NCBI GenBank assembly: GCA_903789615.1 | Contig: CAIFEV010000003.1 | Location: 219,575-283,574, forward strand | Source of the DNA: an uncultured Lachnospiraceae bacterium | GTDB taxonomy: Bacteria; Bacillota; Clostridia; Lachnospirales; Lachnospiraceae | Length of the DNA stretch: 64,000 bases | Direction: 5' to 3' | Part shown: in pieces, positions 57,399-64,000 of the stretch | Layout: the number at the start of each line of letters is the position of its first letter | Numbering within the stretch: the stretch's first letter is position 1 | Notes under the pieces: model-generated | Databases searched by the model: none | The model's input: only the letters and a program-made list of their open reading frames with translations | What the model was told of the DNA's origin: nothing | Made by a program: the position numbers and the translations under genes

Positions 57399-58926
57399 AG
57401 GCTTTACAAAAGTCTTCCTTTTCGGGGAGCTTGACGATGACACCCGGGAACAGGCGGAACAGAGATTTATGGAATACAAAGGCCGCGGCGTGATCATGGA
57501 GGGCAGCTTCATGGATGATGCCTGGCTGGTATCCGATGAAGTGAGGCACCGCCGGATCTGTTTTTCGCCGTCAGAAGGGGAAATCCGTGAATGGACGGGA
57601 TGCACACCGGGCTGCTACTGCGGTTATGTCCGGTCTTATGCCGTTTTGCTGCTGGGCTGCCTGAATGTAAACACGATCGCAGAAATCAGCAAGGCCCTGA
57701 TCAGGCTTGGCTGTGCTTCCTTTGAGGAGGCATGCATGTGGGATGTTTATACGGCCCATGCACTCCGGTTCCTCGGAATGATCCCGGGTTCCCCCGGATA
57801 TGTCGGCCCGGTCATGGAGAAGATCGAGGAAAACCGAACGTTGGACGGATGGCGCAGGCATCCCAGGAAACTGGCGGATTTCCGTTATTATCTCCGCTTT
57901 GGCCGGTTGGTCAATGACTTCTGGGAGGCCGCAGACCGTTCAGCCAGGGATTACTTCTTTCCTGTGTACCTCTGGTGGAAACTGACAAGCATCCTGCCTC
58001 TCCGGGCAACGGAGTTCCTGCTTCTGCCCAGGAAGTGCATCAGAAGCTTGGATGGGAAGTGGATTCTGACCGTCCGAAGGACAAGGCTTAAAAAGGGAAC
58101 ACGCAAGGTGGGATATACAATCGATGCGGACTACGAATGCCACGATTACGAGATTCCCGGATGGATGGCTTCGGAGATCCTGACGTATAAGAAAAACTGT
58201 ACGGAAAGCAGCGTCCATCCCCGGGACACCCTGTTCGTGCCGGAGAGAAGGTCGTCCCTGGGATATCTGACGTATGATCAGATGCGCAGAAGACTCATGG
58301 AGTTTCGTGAGGCGGCTTCGGGGAGGGCGGATTTCCCGGTAAATCTCGGGGATACGAGGCACCTGGCAATGATCAACCTGATCCTTTCGGGAGGTTCTCC
58401 CGTTGTGTGCAGGGAACTGGCCGGGCATGAGAGCTTTGATATCAGTTCTAACTATTACGCGAACCTTTCAACCGTCGTGGAGAGCATTGTTTATGAGAAA
58501 CACCGGGAACACCGTGGAGAGCTTTCGCTGGAAGGCACGCTGCGTCTGCGTACCGCCGGTCCTGGCGTATTTACCGAGGTGGAAGGCGGGACCTGTGACT
58601 TTCCGGGGATCAGGAAAGGCGATATTTCCGAGTGCATGAAAAGCTTCCGCGGCGGCGGTCATTTCGGTGATTGCCGGAACTGCCATCATTTTTATCCTGA
58701 AAAGCCGGGCTTGCGGATCGTGATGCGGGAAGATTTCAGGAAGAAAGTCGATGAGGACGGAGTGTTCCTCATGGAGATGATCGAGCAGGTGCGCCGGGGA
58801 AACGGGGCGCAGGAAGATATCATGTCTGCACTTTTGAGGCTGCAGAACAGCAGCTCCGCATACAGGAAAGTCCTGGAGCGGGATTTGGGAGGGAGAAAGA
58901 ATGGCAAGGCCAAAGAAAACAGATGA
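57367..58926 (+). CDS. Tyrosine recombinase 3 of the trio
   Basis: 519 residues from ATG 57367, 32 bases inside the previous gene. First Arg in LPLRATEFLLLPRK, second in LGDTRHLAMINLIL, then LAGHESFDISSNYYANL with His and Tyr. A C-terminal Cys/His cluster (GTCDFPG...ECMK...GDCRNCHHFYP) suits a zinc finger, also typical for this class. The catalytic set looks intact. Confidence 0.82.
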   Translation: MQMVADLQDFEGFTKVFLFGELDDDTREQAEQRFMEYKGRGVIMEGSFMDDAWLVSDEVRHRRICFSPSEGEIREWTGCTPGCYCGYVRSYAVLLLGCLNVNTIAEISKALIRLGCASFEEACMWDVYTAHALRFLGMIPGSPGYVGPVMEKIEENRTLDGWRRHPRKLADFRYYLRFGRLVNDFWEAADRSARDYFFPVYLWWKLTSILPLRATEFLLLPRKCIRSLDGKWILTVRRTRLKKGTRKVGYTIDADYECHDYEIPGWMASEILTYKKNCTESSVHPRDTLFVPERRSSLGYLTYDQMRRRLMEFREAASGRADFPVNLGDTRHLAMINLILSGGSPVVCRELAGHESFDISSNYYANLSTVVESIVYEKHREHRGELSLEGTLRLRTAGPGVFTEVEGGTCDFPGIRKGDISECMKSFRGGGHFGDCRNCHHFYPEKPGLRIVMREDFRKKVDEDGVFLMEMIEQVRRGNGAQEDIMSALLRLQNSSSAYRKVLERDLGGRKNGKAKENR

Positions 58927-59632
58927 AACGATGCTGGTCAGCGTTCTGGATAAATACTATGCGGAAGAAGCATGCGGGAATGCCGATGCTATACGCTTTA
59001 CAGACCTTGAGAAGTATGCCGCGCTCCAGGGAGTTTATGCGAAAGAGTATGAATTCAGGCGGAACAGCGCCGTACGGAGAAGGCTGGATGAGCTGCGGGA
59101 AGCGGCGAAAAAACAGCAGCCGGAGGTAGGTCCGCTTGCCTATAAGGGTCTTGACGTAGAAGGATTGGTGCGGACCTGCAGGGATCTTGCAGACCTGAAG
59201 AAGAAACTCGAAGATGTCGATTCTTATTGGAGATCCGTATACGGCAAGTGCGCAGAGCTTGTGGAGGCTAACCGGGTACTGGTTTCAGAAAAAGCAGACG
59301 CAGAGAAACAGCTGGCCTTGCAGCGCAGGGAAGCAGAACACACTGAAGCGATTCATAAGGAGTCAGAAAAAGAGAACAGGAATCTCCGACGGGAAAACGC
59401 ATATCTCCGGCAGATGATGGAAAAGTATCTGTATCCGGATCTTGCCCGTCAGCTGATGTCAGAGGCACATCTCCCAGCACAAAGTCCCAGAAATGCAACG
59501 AAGGAGGCGATGGCGGAAATGATCGAAGGGAAACGACCCCTGCCATTTGATGGAATTCAGAAAGGAAAAGCGGGGCCGAAATCGAAGGCAGAACAGCTCC
59601 TGGATGAAATGAGGAGGCAAGCCGGAGAATGA
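58901..59632 (+). CDS. DUF6262 / TnpC-like coiled-coil protein
   Basis: 243 residues from ATG 58901 (26-base overlap). The basic start MARPKKTDETML is followed by a predicted DNA-binding helical region (FTDLEKYAALQGVYAKEYEFRRNSAVRRRLDEL) and a long coiled coil (about 85-180) with many Glu/Lys/Arg. It occupies the place of TnpC, which in Tn554 aids transposition efficiency and orientation. Function here is by analogy. Confidence 0.75.
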   Translation: MARPKKTDETMLVSVLDKYYAEEACGNADAIRFTDLEKYAALQGVYAKEYEFRRNSAVRRRLDELREAAKKQQPEVGPLAYKGLDVEGLVRTCRDLADLKKKLEDVDSYWRSVYGKCAELVEANRVLVSEKADAEKQLALQRREAEHTEAIHKESEKENRNLRRENAYLRQMMEKYLYPDLARQLMSEAHLPAQSPRNATKEAMAEMIEGKRPLPFDGIQKGKAGPKSKAEQLLDEMRRQAGE

Positions 59633-60729
59633 ACCAGTACTCACTGATAAAAGGAAAAACGGATCTCCGGACAATGTTCCCCAATATCGCGGACCAGTGG
59701 GACGAGGTCAAAAATGGTAATCTTACGCCGGAGGATGTCCAGCCGGCCTCCGGAAAGAAAGTATGGTGGGTCTGTTCACTTGGGCATAGCTGGCAGGCCG
59801 TTATTTCAAGCAGAACAGCCGGAAAAGGCTGTCCTTACTGTGCAGGAAGAAAGGTGCTGCCCGGCTTCAATGATCTTCAGACTGTTAATCCGGAGCTTAC
59901 GTCTCAATGGAACTATGAAAAGAACGGCACTCTGTTTCCGACGGCGGTAACGGGGATGAGTCATCGGAAAGTTTGGTGGACCGGTGTGTGTGGACATGTC
60001 TGGAGAGCAAAGATAGCAAACCGCAGTAACGGGAATGGTTGTCCCTACTGCGCCGGGAGAATGGTCCTGGAAGGTTTTAATGATGCGAAAAGCAACTGTC
60101 CGGAACTGATGATGGAATGGGATTATGAGAAAAATCAGATACTTCCGGAACAGGTGACAGCCGGGAGCCAGAAGGAGATCTGGTGGAAATGCGACAGGGG
60201 GCATTTCTGGGAAGCGAAACTGACGGACCGGCGCAACGGAAATGGTTGTCCTTATTGCAGCAACCGCAGGGTACTGCGTGGCGAGAATGATTTTGCTTCC
60301 ATGCATCCGGAACTCCTTCAGGAATGGGACTATCAGAAGAACGGCGACGTTTGTCCGGACTGCGTTACATACCAGTCGCGAAAGAAGGTGTGGTGGATCT
60401 GTGTTAAAGGGCATTCCTGGAAAGCTGAAATATTTCATAGAGTGAACGGCGGGACAGGATGTCCGGTCTGCGCTCGCCGCAAAGACCGGCATCCGGTTAA
60501 GGCAGGCGAAACAGATCTGTTAACTGTCAGCGCGAAGCTTGCCTCCGAATGGGATTATGAGCGGAATGCGGGGCTTACACCGGATCAGATCAGGCCGTTT
60601 TCTACAAGGAAAGTGTGGTGGGTCTGTGACCGGGGTCATCACTGGCAGTGCACAATCCAGATCCGGCAGCGTGGTACCGGATGCCCGTTTTGTGACGGAA
60701 GAATACATCAGCAGTCAAGACTGATATGA
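59629..60729 (+). CDS. Five-repeat Trp-rich zinc-ribbon protein (DUF4379-like)
   Basis: 366 residues, ATG 59629 overlapping the previous stop by 4 bases. Nearly the whole protein is five repeats of about 70 residues: N-D-L-x-T-x-x-P-E-L, W-D-Y-E-K-N, K-V-W-W-x-C-x-x-G-H-x-W, G-C-P-Y-C. Metal ligands: C49/H53/C68/C71, C121/H123/C138/C141, C188/H192/C207/C210, C258/H262/C278/C281, C333/H337/C352/C355. Treble-clef or DUF4379-type units occur beside nucleases in other proteins, but no nuclease domain is present here. Likely a nucleic-acid-binding or target-choice factor of the element (inference). Confidence 0.8.
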   Translation: MNQYSLIKGKTDLRTMFPNIADQWDEVKNGNLTPEDVQPASGKKVWWVCSLGHSWQAVISSRTAGKGCPYCAGRKVLPGFNDLQTVNPELTSQWNYEKNGTLFPTAVTGMSHRKVWWTGVCGHVWRAKIANRSNGNGCPYCAGRMVLEGFNDAKSNCPELMMEWDYEKNQILPEQVTAGSQKEIWWKCDRGHFWEAKLTDRRNGNGCPYCSNRRVLRGENDFASMHPELLQEWDYQKNGDVCPDCVTYQSRKKVWWICVKGHSWKAEIFHRVNGGTGCPVCARRKDRHPVKAGETDLLTVSAKLASEWDYERNAGLTPDQIRPFSTRKVWWVCDRGHHWQCTIQIRQRGTGCPFCDGRIHQQSRLI

Positions 60730-60831
60730 AAGACACGAAAAACGTATAGAGGAGAGATTTATGGACATGAGGATACGGTCTCCCACTTATTGAGGAGAAA
60801 ACAGGCGACAACTGAATAAGGAACTATTAAC

Positions 60832-60892
60832 AGAGAGTCTATCGTAACTGCTCCGCCGAGAAAGGCGGATTATGCGGAGGCTCTCTTTTTTA
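60832..60892 (+). terminator. Terminator of the recombinase operon
   Basis: AGAGAG...CTCCGCC GAGAAA GGCGG...GCGGAG-CTCTCT then six T. A branched stem with a strong T tract. Confidence 0.75.
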
Positions 60893-60957
60893 TCTCAAAA
60901 CAAAAACAAAACTTAAGAAAGGAGAGAAACCCGGCTCCTGAGATACGCATTCAGCAG

Positions 60958-61018
60958 CGACAAAACAAGGGAAATATACCTCTTGGGTTCTGTCGGAAAT
61001 GCGGAGAAACGACAAAAC
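60958..61018 (-). repeat. Right inverted repeats of the RIT-like element
   Basis: CGACAAAAC (60958-60966) and AACGACAAAAC (61008-61018), inverted relative to the left copies at 54123-54209. Confidence 0.6.
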
Positions 61019-61053
61019 AAAGCGTTTCGGGGGTTTGGGTTTCAGGATTTATT

Positions 61054-61168
61054 ATGGCATTTTTCAACAGCGCAGTTGGCGTTCTGCAGACTCTTGTTAT
61101 CGCACTCGGCGCAGGTCTTGGCATCTGGGGTGTCGTAAACCTGATGGAAGGGTATGGCAATGACAACC
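61054..61168 (+). CDS. Maff2 family ICE membrane protein, exon 1
   Basis: ATG 61054. MAFFNSAVGVLQTLVIALG, one membrane helix (about 8-30), and EGYGNDN are the start of Maff2, a small TrbC/VirB2-like protein found just after virD4 in many Clostridia ICEs. The frame is cut after the first base of a Pro codon by the second intron; unspliced reading ends at 61185 after five foreign codons (43 residues in all). Confidence 0.85.
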
Positions 61169-63939
61169 GTGCGACACGTTCGTAAGTGAAAAGCTTGCGC
61201 ACAAAGTCGAAGGGCATTGACCCGAAAACTTTGGAGAACTGATATTCCGATTGGTGAAATGAGGGAGTAACGCCCTGAAGCGCCTACCTAATACTCCGAA
61301 TGGCAGGAAACCATGCAACAGGTTTCCCCCAAAGATGTTATAGAGCTCGGTGAAGTCGGCAGAGAGCAGTCGTAAGTATGATTTTCAGACGATACACGAA
61401 AGCTGTCCAGCGGTGGATGGTGCTGCCTATATGCCGGGGTTCGGTTACCCATGGTCAGGATGATAGAGATATCTGACGAATTTCTGAATGTACGAGTCTA
61501 AACGTTGATACTGTCGAAAGGCAGTACACCTTTTACGGTGGTGTCCGTGGATAAGTAAGACTGGTTGTTATGAAAGTCCATGCATCGTTACAGGCGATGC
61601 GGTTATGCATGACCGGATACAGGCTTAGAGGAAAGACCTAAAGGTATCCAATGATAGGAATATCGGAACGTGGAAAGCTGGGAACATGGAGGCTGTTGCA
61701 GACCGATGAAGTGGTGGATGGGAATACCTTCGCGAGAGGGCAATAACCGTTCTTTATTCCAGTGAGAGCAGTGGCATGGTACCTGTGAAGCCGTGAACAA
61801 GTAAGCGGTGGAGGGACGGCCACAAGTCGAATTCAGTAAAAATCATAAAATACACAACAAACACAGCTTCGAGTATGACAAAGAAAATCCAAACTGGAAG
61901 GAGAGGATGCCTGTGCCCACTTCGGAGCAGCAAGAAAGGAAAAGTAAACAAAGAAAAATCCGCAATTCAGAGTATTACGACATGGAGTCAACCTTTGACC
62001 GTCTGTATGCCGAAAGCAAAAATGGAAAAACCTTCAATCATCTGATGGAAATCATTGAGAGCGAGGAAAACATCAAGCTGGCTTATCGGACGATCAAAAA
62101 GAATACAGGAAGTAATACGGCTGGTGTGGATAAGCGGACGATAAAAAGCCTCATGAAATTAAGTGAGGAAGAATACGTCCGCCGGATACGAAATCAATTC
62201 AGCAACTATCACCCGCGCCCCGTAAGGCGTGTGGAGATACCAAAGCCCAATGGAAAGATGAGACCGCTGGGAATCCCCACGATCATAGACCGCATTGTCC
62301 AACAGTGCGTTCTACAGGTCATGGAGCCGATCTGTGAAGCAAAATTCAGTGAGAATTCAAACGGGTTCCGCCCGAATCGCTCTGCTGAAACAGCGATTGC
62401 ACAGTGTATGCGGCTGGTGCAGGTACAACACCTGTATCATGTCGTTGATCTTGACATCAAAGGATTCTTCGACAACATCAACCATACAAAACTGATCCGT
62501 CAGATCTGGGCATTGGGAATCCGTGACAAAAAGCTGATATGCATCATTAAGGAAATGCTGAAAGCGCCGGTCATCATGCCAAACGGTGAAAAGGTCTATC
62601 CGACCAAGGGAACACCGCAGGGAGGAATCCTGTCACCGCTACTTGCAAATATCGTATTGAATGAACTGGATTGGTGGATTGCTTCCCAATGGGAAGAAAT
62701 GCCAACCAAAACAGAATTCAAGATAAGAGAAAATGCGAGTGGCACAAAGATCAAGAGCCATTCTTACAGAGCTTTGCGCAGAAGCAGACTGAAAGAAATG
62801 CACGCGGTCAGATACGCAGATGATTTCAAAATCTTCTGTTCCTCTCACGAGGATGCCGTCAAGGCCTATAAAGCTACAGAATTATGGCTGAAGGACAGAC
62901 TGGGGCTGGATATCAGTCCTGATAAGTCCAAGGTCGTGAACCTGAAACGGCAGTATTCTGAATTTCTCGGATTCAAGCTGAAAGTTCGTAAAAAGGGCAG
63001 GAAATATGTTATTCGGTCTCATATGAGCGATAAGGCGTACAAAAAGGCGCATGAAAAGTTATCCGAAGAAGTGAAGAAGCTGGCTCATTCGTCAGAAGAA
63101 GCACAGTTCATGCAGTTACAGAAATACAATTCTGTTGTTGCAGGACTTCACGAATACTACTGTATTGCTACAGAAGTATCTCATGACTTCGGAAAACTTG
63201 CCTTCAGTATTAACAAACAGCTCAGAAACAGGCTGAAAGGCGATCTGTCCAAAACAGGATATCTCAAGGATGGGTTTATCAAGCGGAAATATGGAGAAAG
63301 CAGACAGCTGAGATTTCTTCACAAGCGGCCTGTGGTTCCGGTGGGATTTGCACAGCCCAAGAACGCCCAGCATAAACGCAAGGCGGTCAATAAGTATACG
63401 GTGGAAGGTCGTGAGTTGATTCATAAGAATCTTCAAATTGACACAGAAACAATGCTTTGGGTGATGCGTAATCCTGTCCGGGGCCGATCTATAGAGTATG
63501 CGGATAACAGGATTTCACTGTATGCGGCGCAGTACGGCAAATGTGCTGTCACGGGGGAGACAATGGCTCCTCATGACATCCACTGTCACCATAAGCTGCC
63601 TGTTAGCAAAGGTGGAACTGATGAATATGCCAACCTGATTTTGATTAAGAAGGATGTGCATACCATCATCCATGCAACACAAGCCCCAACAGTCGAGAGA
63701 CTCCTGAAATTCCTTAATCTTGAACCTAAACAACTTGTAAAACTTAATAAGCTTCGTGCATTGGCAGAAATGCCACCCATTATTCTTTGAATGAAATGCT
63801 GTAACGAAGTGTGTAAGTTGTGTGCTTCATGTCCCAAAACTACTGAATTCGATGGAACGCCGTGTGCGGTGAAAGCCGCACGCACGGTGTGGAGCGGGGG
63901 AAAATCCTGAGATAATTTCAAGGGATTACCTATCGCTAT
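61169..63939 (+). mobile_element. Group II intron in Maff2
   Basis: 2,771 bases, 5' GTGCGAC, 3' CGCTAT. Domain V is at about 63854-63894 (GAACGCCGTG...CACGGTG), domain VI after it. EBS1 GGTTGT (61563-61568) pairs perfectly with exon bases ACAACC. It shares ends, domain V shape and EBS1 with the virD4 intron, but the sequence in between has diverged. Encodes an RT with an intact-looking HNH. Confidence 0.92.
61907..63790 (+). CDS. ltrA: Group II intron reverse transcriptase/maturase with HNH endonuclease
   Basis: 627 residues; ATG 61907 follows GGAAGGAGAG, while the frame is open back to GTG 61808. RT motifs VRRVEIPKPNGKMRPLGIP, VVDLDIKGFFDNINH, GTPQGGILSPLLANIVLNELD and YADDFKIF; maturase domain; and a C-terminal HNH module: CAVTGETM...HCHHKLPVSKGGTDEYANLILIKKDVHTIIH with its His, Asn and final His in place. 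It should support splicing, target-primed reverse transcription and second-strand cutting. Confidence 0.96.
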   Translation: MPVPTSEQQERKSKQRKIRNSEYYDMESTFDRLYAESKNGKTFNHLMEIIESEENIKLAYRTIKKNTGSNTAGVDKRTIKSLMKLSEEEYVRRIRNQFSNYHPRPVRRVEIPKPNGKMRPLGIPTIIDRIVQQCVLQVMEPICEAKFSENSNGFRPNRSAETAIAQCMRLVQVQHLYHVVDLDIKGFFDNINHTKLIRQIWALGIRDKKLICIIKEMLKAPVIMPNGEKVYPTKGTPQGGILSPLLANIVLNELDWWIASQWEEMPTKTEFKIRENASGTKIKSHSYRALRRSRLKEMHAVRYADDFKIFCSSHEDAVKAYKATELWLKDRLGLDISPDKSKVVNLKRQYSEFLGFKLKVRKKGRKYVIRSHMSDKAYKKAHEKLSEEVKKLAHSSEEAQFMQLQKYNSVVAGLHEYYCIATEVSHDFGKLAFSINKQLRNRLKGDLSKTGYLKDGFIKRKYGESRQLRFLHKRPVVPVGFAQPKNAQHKRKAVNKYTVEGRELIHKNLQIDTETMLWVMRNPVRGRSIEYADNRISLYAAQYGKCAVTGETMAPHDIHCHHKLPVSKGGTDEYANLILIKKDVHTIIHATQAPTVERLLKFLNLEPKQLVKLNKLRALAEMPPIIL

Positions 63940-63965
63940 CCGGCGCGAATGCTCATAGTCGATAA
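63940..63965 (+). pseudogene. Maff2 exon 2, apparently truncated
   Basis: After splicing the codons read P-G-A, as expected for Maff2 (GNDNPGA), then N-A-H-S-R and TAA (63963-63965). Intact members continue for some 30 more residues with a second membrane helix. The break comes after CCGGCGCGAA. Whether another insertion, a deletion or a natural short form is the cause cannot be decided at the window edge. Confidence 0.5.
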
Positions 63966-64000
63966 AGAAGCGGGCAATAAAAAACACACAGATAGCCACC

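Larger units (their letters stand above)
54123..61018 (+). mobile_element. Tn554/RIT-like element with three tyrosine recombinases
   Basis: About 6.9 kb inserted between virD4 and Maff2 of the ICE. Five overlapping plus-strand genes: three tyrosine recombinases, a DUF6262 coiled coil and a zinc-ribbon repeat protein. Three left copies of GTTTTGTCGTT-like sequence (54123, 54174, 54199) face two inverted copies CGACAAAAC (60958-60966) and AACGACAAAAC (61008-61018). The exact ends are uncertain. Tn554 and RIT elements also rely on sets of co-operating tyrosine recombinases. Confidence 0.75.
60730..61053 (+). other. Non-coding right end of the RIT-like element
   Basis: 324 bases: a strong terminator, an A-rich stretch with AAGGAGAG, and two inverted copies of the end motif (60958, 61008). 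It ends just before the Maff2 start. No gene seen. Confidence 0.55.
41950..64000 (+). mobile_element. Integrative conjugative element, left part
   Basis: Everything from just after lysS to the window end fits a Clostridia-type ICE: DUF6462 genes, ParB, XRE/DUF5688, RepA-N initiator, DUF3801, VirD4 coupling protein and Maff2, all on the plus strand, with composition visibly less GC-rich than the flanking chromosome. The relaxase, VirB4 and the element's own integrase must lie beyond the right edge. Two group II introns and a Tn554/RIT-like element are nested inside. The left boundary is approximate. Confidence 0.75.

Noticed and set aside
61603..61951. Minus-strand small frames in the 5' part of the second intron
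   Set aside because: They lie in structured intron RNA on the opposite strand, without ribosome sites or motifs.

Overview
The window looks like a moderately GC-rich Bacillota chromosome, most likely a Lachnospiraceae-type gut Clostridia. This is inferred from the gene families (DUF4317, a V/A-type ATPase in place of an F-type operon, FliB-like proteins, dnaE-pfkA adjacency, DUF6462/DUF3801/Maff2 conjugation genes), from Gram-positive Shine-Dalgarno sites and from frequent TTG/GTG starts. No rRNA or other direct taxonomic marker is present.

Bases 1-41,900 are core chromosome. They begin with the 3' end of a wall-anchored surface protein, then degV and a DUF4317 gene. Next comes a nine-gene V-type ATPase operon (H/G-I-K-E-C-F-A-B-D, 3.2-11.9 kb) whose K subunit keeps the known sodium ligands, running into fructokinase, a YkgJ-type cysteine-cluster protein and lgt. 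An amino-acid ABC importer is split: permease and ATPase at 14.4-15.8 kb on the minus strand, the binding lipoprotein at 20.6 kb on the plus strand. Between them lie a small regulated minus-strand gene, tRNA-Ala(CGC) and a two-gene BrxD-like ATPase plus Lhr-like helicase module. Then follow an EamA exporter, a FliB-phosphopantetheinyl transferase fusion, mgtE with a long leader holding a 32-codon upstream ORF, pyrG, ftsH, dnaE, pfkA, an rRNA-type methyltransferase, argF, birA, dusB, greA and a lysS extended by an OB-fold tRNA-binding domain.

From about 41.9 kb to the right edge the window enters an integrative conjugative element. It carries three tandem DUF6462 excisionase-like genes, parB, an XRE/DUF5688 gene with a well-formed promoter and operator, a RepA-N initiator, DUF3801, virD4 and Maff2. 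Other mobile DNA is nested inside it. Two related group II introns interrupt virD4 (49,296-51,996) and Maff2 (61,169-63,939). Removing the first exactly at its predicted ends restores a 591-residue VirD4; removing the second restores the Maff2 frame for only a few codons. Between the two host genes sits a Tn554/RIT-like element (about 54.1-61.0 kb) with three overlapping tyrosine recombinases, a DUF6262 coiled-coil protein and, in the same translationally coupled operon, a protein of five repeated Trp-rich zinc-ribbon units. Inverted copies of a GTTTTGTCGTT-type motif flank it.

The most distinctive signals are the intron pair with the same EBS1 guide in two conjugation genes, the five-gene recombinase operon with its zinc-ribbon protein, the stand-alone BrxD-helicase pair, the mgtE leader peptide, and the FliB-PPTase fusion.
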